Below, in pieces: positions 24,628 to 33,482 of a DNA stretch of 64,000 nt. Position numbers and translations under genes: made by a program. This stretch comes from Alkalihalophilus marmarensis DSM 21297 (GTDB lineage: Bacteria; Bacillota; Bacilli; Bacillales; Bacillaceae_D): the NCBI RefSeq assembly GCF_000474275.2, contig NZ_ATAE01000035.1:62001-126000 (forward strand). Reading direction: 5' to 3'. How positions within the stretch are numbered: position 1 is the first letter of the stretch; each line of letters opens with the position of its first letter. Below the pieces are notes generated by a model, which saw only the letters and a program-made list of their open reading frames with translations, searched no databases and was not told the origin of the DNA.

Positions 24628-27255
24628 TTACTTCGCATCATACCAAGTATCGCCAGCTGATATATCAACTTTTAGGGGAACAGCCAGCTCTACTGCATTC
24701 TCCATCACTTCAGGAACTATTTTCATCATCTTGTCCACCTCTTCAGGCGGCACTTCAAATATTAGTTCATCATGCACTTGCAAAAGCAGTCTGCTCTTAA
24801 GATTTGCCTCTTCTAAACGAAGAGCCATCTCGACCATGGCTTTTTTAATGATATCTGCTGCGGTTCCTTGAATAGGTGTATTCATTGCGGTACGCTCAGC
24901 AAAGCTGCGCTGATTGAAATTACGGCTTGTTAATTCAGGGAGATAACGGCGTCTGTTAAGTAATGTAGATACATAGCCATTTTCTCTCGCCTCTTCTATA
25001 ATACGTTCCATATATTCTGCAACATTTGGATAACTCGCTAAATAACGCTCAATGAATTTTGCCGCTTCCTTACGAGTAATCCCCAGGCTTTGTGATAGAC
25101 CATAATCACTAATTCCATAAACAATCCCGAAGTTAACAGCTTTAGCACTTCTGCGCATCATTGAAGTGACATCTTCTTCACTTACATGAAATACATCCAT
25201 AGCCGTTTTCGTGTGTATATCCATATCTTCTTTAAAGGCAGTAATCAGCTTTTCATCCTGTGCAATATGTGCAAGCACACGTAGTTCAATTTGAGAATAA
25301 TCAGCGGCAAGGATTTTCCAGCCTTCCTCAGATGGAATAAAGGCTTTTCTTATTTTTCGGCCTTCCTCTAAACGGATCGGGATATTTTGTAAGTTCGGGT
25401 CCGTCGAGCTTAATCTGCCTGTTTGTGTCAATGCTTGATTAAAACGTGTATGAATTTTAGACGTATCCTTATGTGTCACTTTTACTAAGCCTTCAATATA
25501 AGTTGAGTTCAGCTTACCGAGTTGACGGTAATGAAGAATATGACGGATGATTTCATGGTCTTCGGCAAGCTTCTCAAGAACATCAGCAGAAGTAGAATAG
25601 CCTGTTTTTGTTTTCTTAATGACTGGCAGGCCGAGCTTCTCAAACAGCACTTCCCCTAGCTGCTTAGGAGAGTTAATATTAAAGGACACTCCAGCATGCT
25701 CATGAATATGTTTCTCAAGCTCCGCTAACCTGCTTGCTAGATCTTCACCCATTGCTTTTAATTGGTCGATATCAACTTTTACACCTTCTGTTTCCATACG
25801 TCCAAGCACGACCGATAAAGGCATTTCTAAGTCCTTAAACAGCTTAAATTGTTCATTTTTCTTCAGTTCTTCTTCCATCTGCTCTTTCAGTTCATAAATG
25901 ACATTAGCTTTTCTCACTAAATGTTCCGCCAACACGCCTGTCTCAGGCACTTTTCGTTTAGCACCTTTTCCATACACCGCTTCATCCGCTTGAATACTTT
26001 TGGCTCCTTTTCGAGTCGCAATGTCACTTAGGTCATGAGATGAATGAGACGGATCAAGCAGATAAGACGCCATCAGCAAGTCAAAATCAACTCCATCTAA
26101 CAGCACATCTTTCCACCCTAAAACGACCACACCACGTTTGGCATCTAGCAGCCACTTTTTCTTGGTTTCATCTTTTGCCCACTCAACAAACAAATCAGAA
26201 CGAAGAGCCGTTTCTGTGGGGATAAAGTACCGGCCTTTCTCATGTACAAGAGCAAACCCTGCAATATCTGCTTGATGATAATTTTCATCCAATACTTCTA
26301 CAACCATAGCAGCTGGCGTTGCGAGATGTTCTTCTTTTACCTCTTCCACTACATCAAAAGATAATTCCTCTAACTCCTTTTCTGCAGCACTCACGCCTGT
26401 ATCAAATTGATCCACTAACGATTTAAATTCCAACTCTTTAAAGAGCGACACGACTTTTTCTTCATCGTATTCACCAAACTTAAGTTCATCTAAGGTAAGG
26501 TTATAAGGAACTTCTGTAAAAATGGTCGCAAGCTCTTTACTCATCAATGCTTGTTCTTTATTTTCTATAAGTTTTTCTTTAAGCTTTTTGCCAGACACGT
26601 CATCAACAGAGTCTAACACGTTCTCAATCGTTCCAAACTGTTTCAGTAATTTAAGCGCAGTCTTCTCACCGACTCCAGGCACTCCAGGGATATTATCTGA
26701 ACTATCACCCATCAGTCCTTTCATATCAATGATTTGATTCGGCTTAATACCATATTTCTCATCAATCAACGCTTCATCATATGACTCGACATTCGTAATT
26801 CCTTTTTTAGTGAGGACCACTGTGACGTAATCCGAGACTAGTTGCAGCAAGTCTTTATCACCAGAAACAACTTTCACTTCCCACTTTTCTTTTTCTGCTT
26901 CCTTACTAAGCGTTCCGATAATATCATCTGCTTCATAATTATCAAGCTCGAACCTTTTAATATTAAAAGCATCTAATAACTCACGAATTAAAGGAAACTG
27001 CTCAGAGAGTTCCGGCGGAGTCTTTTGACGCCCTCCTTTATATTCTTCATAAGTTTTATGACGAAACGTTGTTTTACCAGCGTCAAATGCGACAAGCATA
27101 TGAGACGGTTTTTCTTCTTGGATAATTTTTAACAGCATCGTAGTAAAGCCATAAACAGCATTTGTATAAACACCTTTATCGTTATTAAGCAGCGGCAAGG
27201 CAAAAAACGCACGATATGCAATACTATTTCCATCAATTAATATGAGCTTCTTCAA
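24628..27255 (-). CDS. polA: DNA polymerase I
   Basis: Fills gaps in repair and lagging-strand maturation. 875 aa. N-terminal 5'-3' exonuclease (1-290, with DGNSIAYRAF and GLMGDSSDNIPGVPGVGEKTA), a central 3'-5' exonuclease-like domain that lacks the DxE metal motif (GFALVHEKG), and the Klenow polymerase with DYSQIELRVLAH and VHDELIFEVP. The inactive proofreading domain is normal for Bacillus. TTG start with GGAG 8 nt upstream. First gene of polA-mutM-ytaF-coaE. Confidence 0.97.
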   Translation of the reverse strand: MKKLILIDGNSIAYRAFFALPLLNNDKGVYTNAVYGFTTMLLKIIQEEKPSHMLVAFDAGKTTFRHKTYEEYKGGRQKTPPELSEQFPLIRELLDAFNIKRFELDNYEADDIIGTLSKEAEKEKWEVKVVSGDKDLLQLVSDYVTVVLTKKGITNVESYDEALIDEKYGIKPNQIIDMKGLMGDSSDNIPGVPGVGEKTALKLLKQFGTIENVLDSVDDVSGKKLKEKLIENKEQALMSKELATIFTEVPYNLTLDELKFGEYDEEKVVSLFKELEFKSLVDQFDTGVSAAEKELEELSFDVVEEVKEEHLATPAAMVVEVLDENYHQADIAGFALVHEKGRYFIPTETALRSDLFVEWAKDETKKKWLLDAKRGVVVLGWKDVLLDGVDFDLLMASYLLDPSHSSHDLSDIATRKGAKSIQADEAVYGKGAKRKVPETGVLAEHLVRKANVIYELKEQMEEELKKNEQFKLFKDLEMPLSVVLGRMETEGVKVDIDQLKAMGEDLASRLAELEKHIHEHAGVSFNINSPKQLGEVLFEKLGLPVIKKTKTGYSTSADVLEKLAEDHEIIRHILHYRQLGKLNSTYIEGLVKVTHKDTSKIHTRFNQALTQTGRLSSTDPNLQNIPIRLEEGRKIRKAFIPSEEGWKILAADYSQIELRVLAHIAQDEKLITAFKEDMDIHTKTAMDVFHVSEEDVTSMMRRSAKAVNFGIVYGISDYGLSQSLGITRKEAAKFIERYLASYPNVAEYMERIIEEARENGYVSTLLNRRRYLPELTSRNFNQRSFAERTAMNTPIQGTAADIIKKAMVEMALRLEEANLKSRLLLQVHDELIFEVPPEEVDKMMKIVPEVMENAVELAVPLKVDISAGDTWYDAK

Positions 27256-27323
27256 CGAATCGGCTCCTTTCTACACGTTTATTCTTGTCTTTAATTGTAG
27301 CATAACGGCTAACGAAAAAGAAA

Positions 27324-27343
27324 AGTCTCGCATATGCGAGACT
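27324..27343 (-). terminator. Terminator after hflC
   Basis: Self-complementary 20-mer with central CATATG (AGTCTCGCAT arms), followed by TTTCTTTTTC on the minus strand; 20 nt past the hflC stop. Confidence 0.82.
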
Positions 27344-27364
27344 TCCTTATAAGAACAATCTTGT

Positions 27365-28297
27365 TTAATCAATATATCCCATTAGAATACGAGCATACGG
27401 AGAATCTGCAGGTAAGACAATGACTGTTTCTTCACCAATTGTCTGCTCATAAGACTGAAGTGTGCGGTACAACTGATAAAAATCAGGGTCACGTCCGAAC
27501 GCGTCATTGTAAATAGACGCAGCTTCTTCCTCCCCTTCCCCTTCAATCACACGCGCATCTGCTGTTGCGGTTGCAACAATTTCTTGTACTTCTCGATCTG
27601 TATTAGCTTTAATACGGTTGGCTTCCGCGTCACCTTGAGACAAATAATCCTGTGCTGTCGATTGACGTTCTGAAATCATCCGACGATAGACAGCCTCTTC
27701 ATTTTCCTCTGGTAAATCCGTACGCTTCATACGAACATCAGTCAAGACAATCCCGTAATTGCTGCGTTCTAATGCTTCGTTTACTCGTTCACGAACCATT
27801 TCATTAAAACTTCCTCTAGAAGATTTTTCTTCATTAATAATCTCATCAAAATTCAGCTGTCCTAACTCTGCACGGATCGCTGAGAAAATTATTTCACCCA
27901 TGATCGCTTCCGCACGCTCAATCGTTGCAGCATTAGAAATCATTAATTGCGGGTCTTCTATCCGCCATAATGCATAATGGTCGGCAAGCATTCTCTTTTT
28001 ATCTAATGTATTAATCTCAGCAGGCGGGATATCATAGATCATTTGATACTTTGGAAGAGTGGTAACGGATTGAATGAAAGGTAGTTTATAATTTAATCCT
28101 GGTTCATCTACCACACGCACGACTTCACCAAATTGGCGGACAACTTTATATTCACCTTGTTCTACAATAAACAAATTACTAATAATTGTAGCTAAAATCG
28201 TAATTAAAATAATGGCTACAGCAATCAATTTCACATATTTACGCCACTCGTCACTAGGACGACGTTCATTTAAATCGACAATGTTCTCGTCACTCAT
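27365..28297 (-). CDS. hflC: HflC-like SPFH membrane protein
   Basis: 310 aa. A short cytoplasmic N-terminus, one membrane helix (about residues 22-45), then an SPFH/band 7 domain (VVRQFGEVVRVVDEPGLNYKLPF) and a long alanine/glutamate-rich helix. HflK and HflC form a large membrane cage that in E. coli controls the FtsH protease. The start codon overlaps the hflK stop (TAATG), so translation is coupled. B. subtilis has no HflKC at this place. Confidence 0.88.
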   Translation of the reverse strand: MSDENIVDLNERRPSDEWRKYVKLIAVAIILITILATIISNLFIVEQGEYKVVRQFGEVVRVVDEPGLNYKLPFIQSVTTLPKYQMIYDIPPAEINTLDKKRMLADHYALWRIEDPQLMISNAATIERAEAIMGEIIFSAIRAELGQLNFDEIINEEKSSRGSFNEMVRERVNEALERSNYGIVLTDVRMKRTDLPEENEEAVYRRMISERQSTAQDYLSQGDAEANRIKANTDREVQEIVATATADARVIEGEGEEEAASIYNDAFGRDPDFYQLYRTLQSYEQTIGEETVIVLPADSPYARILMGYID

Positions 28298-29247
28298 TAG
28301 TTACTCCCCCCCTCTGCAGCCTCAGGTCGACGCTCAAGCGGTCTGATCGGCAAATAATTAACCGTATCATTGTTGCTGTCCATAATATAAATCTCTGTAT
28401 TCGGAAGAACTCGATCAAGTGTTTCTAATACTAAACGCTGTCTTGTTACTTCTGGATTGACGACATATTCACTGTATAAAGAGTCAAATAAAGCAGCATC
28501 CCCGCGGGCACGTTCAATCCGTTCTGCTTTTGTCCCTTCTGCACGAGAAATAATGGCATCCTTTTCCCCTTCAGCTTCATTTATTTGCTGATTTCTATAT
28601 TTGTTTGCTTCATTGATTTTAGTTAAACGCTCTTCACGAGCATCTGTTACATCAGTAAACGCACGACGAACTTCTTCAGTCGGCAGCTCAACGTCTTGTA
28701 GTTTCACATCTTGAATACTAATGCCAATCTCATACATCTCAAGCAACTCTACCAAATTCTCAAATACTTTTGCTTCAATCTCCGGGCGTTGGTCAGTAAG
28801 AGCTTCATCAATGCCAGAACTTCCAATCACGCCGCGCAGTGCTGCTGAGGTTGCGCTGTACAATACAGTTCTAGCATCCTCAGTGCTGTATAAATATTGC
28901 TCAGGATCTGTGATTCTCCATTGAACAGCAAGATCAGCAAAAAGGATATTCTCATCCCCTGTGATCATTTTTGCTTCATTCGTAAATTCAACCACTTCAC
29001 CATCCTGCTCACTGTATCCTACTTGCAGATTGTATGTACCTCTAGATAAAATCTCTACTCGCTGAATCGGCCAAGGCATCTTAAATTTCAAGCCTGGTTC
29101 TGTGACTGTTTCGTCAACCTTTCCAAATGTAATTAATGCGGCTTGCTCTGATTCATCGACAATATACCAGCCTGTTGCAAGAAATAAAGCAAGAATGGCT
29201 ATACCGATCAAGGAGACAAACCCAACAACTAACTGTTTGATTGTCAT
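28297..29247 (-). CDS. hflK: HflK-like SPFH membrane protein
   Basis: 316 aa. One N-terminal membrane helix (about 8-30), then SPFH core (ALITFGKVDETVTEPGLKFKMPWP) and a charged coiled-coil helix (RNQQINEAEGEKDAIISRAEG). It lacks the Gly/Pro-rich cytoplasmic extension of E. coli HflK. ATG with GAGGGGGA upstream. Probably works with the overlapping hflC product in membrane protein quality control. The 435-bp gap before phoR contains a large dyad and a hairpin of unclear role. Confidence 0.87.
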   Translation of the reverse strand: MTIKQLVVGFVSLIGIAILALFLATGWYIVDESEQAALITFGKVDETVTEPGLKFKMPWPIQRVEILSRGTYNLQVGYSEQDGEVVEFTNEAKMITGDENILFADLAVQWRITDPEQYLYSTEDARTVLYSATSAALRGVIGSSGIDEALTDQRPEIEAKVFENLVELLEMYEIGISIQDVKLQDVELPTEEVRRAFTDVTDAREERLTKINEANKYRNQQINEAEGEKDAIISRAEGTKAERIERARGDAALFDSLYSEYVVNPEVTRQRLVLETLDRVLPNTEIYIMDSNNDTVNYLPIRPLERRPEAAEGGSN

Positions 29248-29278
29248 ACGTAATCCCCCTCTTTTATCATTAGTACTT

Positions 29279-29307
29279 TATACGAGATGACTTTCCAAAA
29301 AGATTCA
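29279..29307 (-). promoter_or_regulatory. Possible ECF-type promoter of hflKC
   Basis: TGAATC (29302-29307), 17 bp, CGTATA (29279-29284), about 30 bp before hflK. It resembles sigma-W/M promoters, but the spacer is 1 bp longer than the usual 16 and the -35 has a mismatch. Confidence 0.3.
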
Positions 29308-29353
29308 AATCCTATGAAAAAAGAACGATAGATTTTATACGATTGATTCTATA

Positions 29354-29399
29354 ATGTTAGAAAATCCCTTACTATTATAGTATAGATTCTCTCTAACAT
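29354..29399. repeat. 46-bp imperfect palindrome upstream of hflK
   Basis: Three nested pairs of arms share one centre near 29376: ATGTTAG/CTAACAT (outer), AATC/GATT (middle) and TACTAT/ATAGTA (inner). Located 107 bp before hflK. Could be an operator or a leader hairpin. Confidence 0.7.
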
Positions 29400-29470
29400 G
29401 CAGGAAAAATTGTAAATATTGATAAAATGTTGGTGAATTTTGTACGTTTAGGAGGATGTACAGGAATGGG

Positions 29471-29505
29471 AAAAGACGAAAGCTAAGGGGGTGCTTTCGT
29501 CTTTT
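29471..29505. terminator. Bidirectional hairpin between hflK and phoR
   Basis: Perfect 13-bp stem (AAAAGACGAAAGC) with a 9-nt loop and T-rich flank on both strands. It is 178 nt beyond the phoR stop, the only terminator-like element there. It may end phoPR transcription. On the plus strand it is preceded by AGGAGG and a six-codon frame, so a small plus-strand RNA is also possible. Confidence 0.55.
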
Positions 29506-29682
29506 TAAGGGGATGTAAATCAACGTGAACAAACATATAGATGGGATGAGCACCTAACGTTTGCCCGTATTGATGAAACCGTTCACTAATCATTGTAGAT
29601 GATCTTCATTAAGCATTAATGAATAGAATGTAAATATATTGTAAAATTTTCTTTTTCTATTCTATCCCATGAAGCTAGGTTC

Positions 29683-31464
29683 TCACTGCTTCTCTTGATC
29701 TATCATCTGATCTTTCATAAAATGAATGGTGAACGTCGTTCCATGACCAAGCTCACTTTCAACTGAAAGCTTTCCGTTATGTGCTTCTACTAAATGTTTA
29801 ACAATCGCAAGACCTAGACCTGTCCCTCCAGAGTTTCTGCTCCGTGCCCGATCTACGCGGTAAAACCTTTCAAATATTCGCGGCAGTTCACTTGATTCTA
29901 TCCCAATTCCATTATCTGAAACAGTAAATAAGATTGATTGATGATCCTGTGTGACTGAGACATTAATTTCCCCATGGTTCGGAGTATAGGTTATCGCATT
30001 GCTGATTAAATTAATCGCCACTTGTTTCAGTCGTTCTGAGTCCCCGTCCATTTCTACTGAAGAGGCTGCATGCAGTGAAATAGCAATTTCTTTTGCCTCA
30101 GCCTTTGGCCTTAATAACTCAACTGCATCTTGAACAATTTTTGTTAACTCAGCCCTACCCCAATTCAAACGAAAATAATGTTGTTCTAATTTTGAAAGCT
30201 CGAGTAAGTCTTGAATCAAACTTTGCAGCCTTTCGCTCTCTTTATGGATAATCGTTAGAAACTTTTCCATATAAGCAGGATCAGCCATAGCGCCATCAAG
30301 CAGTGTTTCTGAAAATCCTTTGATTGAGGTAACCGGCGTCTTTAATTCATGTGATACATTTGCTACGAAGTCTTTTCGCACCTGCTCTAATTTTTTTAGT
30401 TCTGTTATATCATGGAGGACAAGTACAATTCCTTTTACCATACCCATTTCGCTCAAAATAGGAGCTGCCTGAATATCAAAGTGCTTTGTATCAATTCCGG
30501 TCACAAGTTGTATCTGTTCTCGATGTCTTTTTTCGGTTATAAATATTGTTTGCACAATTTTGATTAACTCTTTGGACTTGAATACTTCATGGTACAGCTG
30601 ATTGAGCCACTTATCTGTATTTTCCTCAAAGATCTCGTGACATTTTTGGTTAATCAGCGAAATATCCCCTCTTGTATTGATGAAAATAAGTCCGCTACCC
30701 ATATTGTTTATTAACGTCTCGAGTCTCTCTTGCTGCGCTTCGTGACGTTTTGTTATTTGTTCAAGATTATAAGCGAGAACATTCATAGAACGAGTCAGCT
30801 GTCCGACTTCATCCTGTTTCCCTTCAAATGTTCTCGCTTTAAAATTACCTTCTGCAAGTTCAATCGCTACTTCTGAAGCATTTTCAATTGGTCTGATCAT
30901 TTCATTAGCTATACGGTACGTAATCGCACCAATTACAATAAACGCAACAGTAAAGCTGACAATGAGGATTGTCCAAATAGTTTCATTCAACTTAGCAATC
31001 GTCTGTGTCGCAAGACCAAGTCTTACATATCCAGATTGCTCAGCATCTACTTGATAAGGAACAGCATAATATAACAGCTCTTGTCCAATCGTATCACTGT
31101 ACCGCATCTCTGTTCCATTTTTACCTTCACGGACTTCCCTGATTTCAGGCCGGTCTGCATGATTATCCATATCCTCTGGATCGGTTGCTGACTCCCCTAG
31201 AACAGTTCCATCTGCTGCAATGATTGTGACCCGGGCATCGAGCCTTTCACTCATCCTGAGCGCCAGCTGCTGTTCATCAATCGCTTCTTCTGAATGAGAT
31301 TCAATTGTAAAAGCAGCAAGCTCAGCTTCTTTCATTAGTCGATCTGTTAGATGATTTTCATATATATTTTTATATACTTGTCCAATCACTAATCCTAAGC
31401 TTGCCATCACAAGCAACGTAACGCTTAGGATCGCAAAGACAAGCCTGAATTTAAGCTTATGCAT
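29683..31464 (-). CDS. phoR: Phosphate-response sensor histidine kinase PhoR
   Basis: 593 aa sensor of phosphate limitation (through wall teichoic acid intermediates in B. subtilis). Order: membrane helix (9-30), extracytoplasmic sensor domain (31-160), second helix (163-184), HAMP (185-240), PAS (245-355), HisKA with H372 in ANVSHELKTP, and HATPase with NAITYTPNHG and GGTGLGLAIV. It phosphorylates PhoP. Its start overlaps the end of phoP by 8 nt. Confidence 0.95.
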   Translation of the reverse strand: MHKLKFRLVFAILSVTLLVMASLGLVIGQVYKNIYENHLTDRLMKEAELAAFTIESHSEEAIDEQQLALRMSERLDARVTIIAADGTVLGESATDPEDMDNHADRPEIREVREGKNGTEMRYSDTIGQELLYYAVPYQVDAEQSGYVRLGLATQTIAKLNETIWTILIVSFTVAFIVIGAITYRIANEMIRPIENASEVAIELAEGNFKARTFEGKQDEVGQLTRSMNVLAYNLEQITKRHEAQQERLETLINNMGSGLIFINTRGDISLINQKCHEIFEENTDKWLNQLYHEVFKSKELIKIVQTIFITEKRHREQIQLVTGIDTKHFDIQAAPILSEMGMVKGIVLVLHDITELKKLEQVRKDFVANVSHELKTPVTSIKGFSETLLDGAMADPAYMEKFLTIIHKESERLQSLIQDLLELSKLEQHYFRLNWGRAELTKIVQDAVELLRPKAEAKEIAISLHAASSVEMDGDSERLKQVAINLISNAITYTPNHGEINVSVTQDHQSILFTVSDNGIGIESSELPRIFERFYRVDRARSRNSGGTGLGLAIVKHLVEAHNGKLSVESELGHGTTFTIHFMKDQMIDQEKQ

Positions 31465-32182
31465 GAAGCTGCGGCTCTTCTAATTTATAGCCTAGGCCCC
31501 TCACTGTTTTAATGTACACTGGTTTTTTCGTGTTCGGTTCAATTTTTTCTCTCAGATGGCTGATATGAACATCCACTATTCTTGTATCACCCACAAACTC
31601 ATAGTTCCATACTGCATTTAATAATTGGTCTCTCGTCAGCACCCTGCCCTTATGATTAGCTAAATAAAGAAATAGTTCAAATTCTTTTGGAGTCAGTTCT
31701 AACGCTTTTTTATGAACGAGAACTTCATAATTTTCAGGGAAAATCTCCACATCACCAATTTTTATGACACGGCCGTTTTCTTCATTATTAGCCGCCTCAC
31801 TTGTCTCTGAGAGTTGAGCGGAACGTCTTAAGATCGCTCGGACTCTAGCCACTACTTCTCTTGGACTAAAGGGCTTCGTCATATAATCATCCGCCCCAAG
31901 CTCAAGTCCCAATACTTTATCGAACTCATCGTCTTTGGCTGTCAGCATGAGAATAGGCGTCATCTTTTTATTTTGTCTTAGCTGCTTACAAATATCTAAG
32001 CCATCAATTTTAGGTAACATTAAATCAAGTATCAACAGATCAAAAGGTTCATCCTTAGCAAGTGCTAATCCTTCTTCTCCATCTGATGCGACAGTCACTT
32101 CAAACCCTGACTGCTCTAAATTAAATTGCAATAGTGTTGCAATCGATTCTTCATCATCTACTACTAAAATTCTTTGTGCCAT
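31457..32182 (-). CDS. phoP: Response regulator PhoP
   Basis: OmpR-family regulator of the Pho regulon. 241 aa from the ATG at 32182, with GGAGG 8 nt upstream. Receiver domain with phospho-acceptor D53 (LLILDLMLP) and switch residues MLTAKDDE and DDYMTKPFSPRE; winged-helix DNA-binding domain with LTPKEFELFLYLANHKGRVL and VDVHISHLREKIE. Placed between mdh and phoR, as in B. subtilis. Confidence 0.96.
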   Translation of the reverse strand: MAQRILVVDDEESIATLLQFNLEQSGFEVTVASDGEEGLALAKDEPFDLLILDLMLPKIDGLDICKQLRQNKKMTPILMLTAKDDEFDKVLGLELGADDYMTKPFSPREVVARVRAILRRSAQLSETSEAANNEENGRVIKIGDVEIFPENYEVLVHKKALELTPKEFELFLYLANHKGRVLTRDQLLNAVWNYEFVGDTRIVDVHISHLREKIEPNTKKPVYIKTVRGLGYKLEEPQLHA

Positions 32183-32272
32183 TTTGTTACCCTCCACACT
32201 CTACCTTATGTAGATCTTATATTAAACGGCTTCAAAAACGTCTTACTTATGTACTCATCCCTTTTCATAGTT

Positions 32273-32278
32273 AGTATA
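32273..32278 (-). promoter_or_regulatory. Extended -10 of a phoPR promoter
   Basis: TGG-TATACT gives an extended -10 about 90 bp before phoP. No convincing -35 is visible, which would fit an activated promoter. Confidence 0.4.
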
Positions 32279-32364
32279 CCAAAGTTCTTTCACATTTCAT
32301 CATTCTTTTCTATTTTACTCGTTTAGTTTTTTCACTGGTTAAAAGGAATTGAGCAAATAAAAAA

Positions 32365-32391
32365 GCCTTATGAACATCAGGTCCATAAGGC
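32365..32391 (-). terminator. Terminator of the citZ-icd-mdh region
   Basis: Stem GCCTTATG/CATAAGGC followed by TTTTTT on the minus strand, 14 nt after the mdh stop. Confidence 0.87.
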
Positions 32392-32404
32392 ATACTTCAC
32401 TGTA

Positions 32405-33349
32405 TCAATCGTTTGGCAGAGCCTGCATTACATTGCGAATAGACTCTACTGATTTTTCTAGAGCAGATTTTTCTTCATCTGTTAAATCAAGTTCAATTAC
32501 TTTTTCAATACCGTCGCCGCCTAGAATCGTCGGCACACCGGCATATAAATCTTCATATCCATACTCGCCTTCAAGGTAAGCAATTGTAGGAATAACACGC
32601 TTCTTATCTTTTAAGATCGCCTCAACCATTTGAGCAAGTGAAGCTGCAGGTGCATAATACGCGCTGCCATTTCCTAATAAGCCAACGATTTCACCGCCGC
32701 CCTTACGTGTACGTTCAACAATCTCATCAATACGCTCTTTTGGAATCAATTTCTCTAACGGTACTCCTCCAGCTGCTGAGTAACGGATTAGAGGGACCAT
32801 ATCATCTCCGTGGCCGCCAAGAACAAAACCAGTAATATCTTCAACTGATAAATTTAATTCTTGTGCAACAAACGTGCGGAAACGAGCCGTATCAAGAACA
32901 CCAGATTGACCGATTACACGGTTTTTAGGAAATCCTGATTCTTTATACACAGTATACGTCATAGCATCTGCTGGGTTCGTTAAAACGATAATATAGCAGT
33001 TTGGCGAGTGTTTGACTACTTCTTTCGTTACAGCTTTCATAATACCGGCATTAGTGCTGACTAAATCGTCACGGCTCATCCCTGGCTTACGAGCAATCCC
33101 AGCAGTGATCACGACAACATCTGAATCCTTCGTATCTTCATAGCTTGATGTGCCGATAATGTTTGAGTCCACACCTTGTACAGGCGTTGATTCAAGCATA
33201 TCTAATGCTTTCCCTTTAGTCGGCCCCTCTAATTGAGGGATGTCCACTAATACAACATCGCCAAGCTCTTTTTGAGCGACCATTAATGCTGTAGTGGCGC
33301 CGGTAAAACCTGCACCGATAACTGAAATCTTTCTACGCTTAATTGCCAT
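32405..33349 (-). CDS. mdh: Malate dehydrogenase
   Basis: NAD-dependent interconversion of malate and oxaloacetate (TCA cycle). 314 aa from the ATG at 33349, 9 nt after GGGAG; an ATG two codons earlier is too close to that site. LDH-like [17 protein letters not shown] (NAD loop), [16 protein letters not shown] (substrate arginine), [11 protein letters not shown], and the catalytic histidine in [10 protein letters not shown]. Order citZ-icd-mdh as in B. subtilis, though a terminator lies between icd and mdh. Confidence 0.96.
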   Translation of the reverse strand: MAIKRRKISVIGAGFTGATTALMVAQKELGDVVLVDIPQLEGPTKGKALDMLESTPVQGVDSNIIGTSSYEDTKDSDVVVITAGIARKPGMSRDDLVSTNAGIMKAVTKEVVKHSPNCYIIVLTNPADAMTYTVYKESGFPKNRVIGQSGVLDTARFRTFVAQELNLSVEDITGFVLGGHGDDMVPLIRYSAAGGVPLEKLIPKERIDEIVERTRKGGGEIVGLLGNGSAYYAPAASLAQMVEAILKDKKRVIPTIAYLEGEYGYEDLYAGVPTILGGDGIEKVIELDLTDEEKSALEKSVESIRNVMQALPND

Positions 33350-33428
33350 CTTCATCAACTCCCAGTTATGATAGTGAAACGATTTATTCCATAAATTAAG
33401 TTTATATCATTTTACCCTTAGATACAAA

Positions 33429-33465
33429 GAATTCAAAAAGCCCTAAATAAGGACTTTTTGAATTC
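33429..33465 (-). terminator. Terminator after icd
   Basis: Long stem with GAATTCAAAAAG arms around CCCTAAATAAGG, starting 18 nt past the icd stop; moderate T content after it. Confidence 0.8.
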
Positions 33466-33482
33466 ATAAATGTTTTATGATC

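Noticed and set aside
29335-29553. A 72-codon open frame on the minus strand between phoR and hflK
   Set aside because: No ribosome site, and it runs through the bidirectional hairpin and the 46-bp dyad; composition fits non-coding AT-rich DNA.
29605-29623. TTCATTAA/TTAATGAA palindrome past phoR
   Set aside because: AT-rich and short; such palindromes arise often by chance in this base composition.
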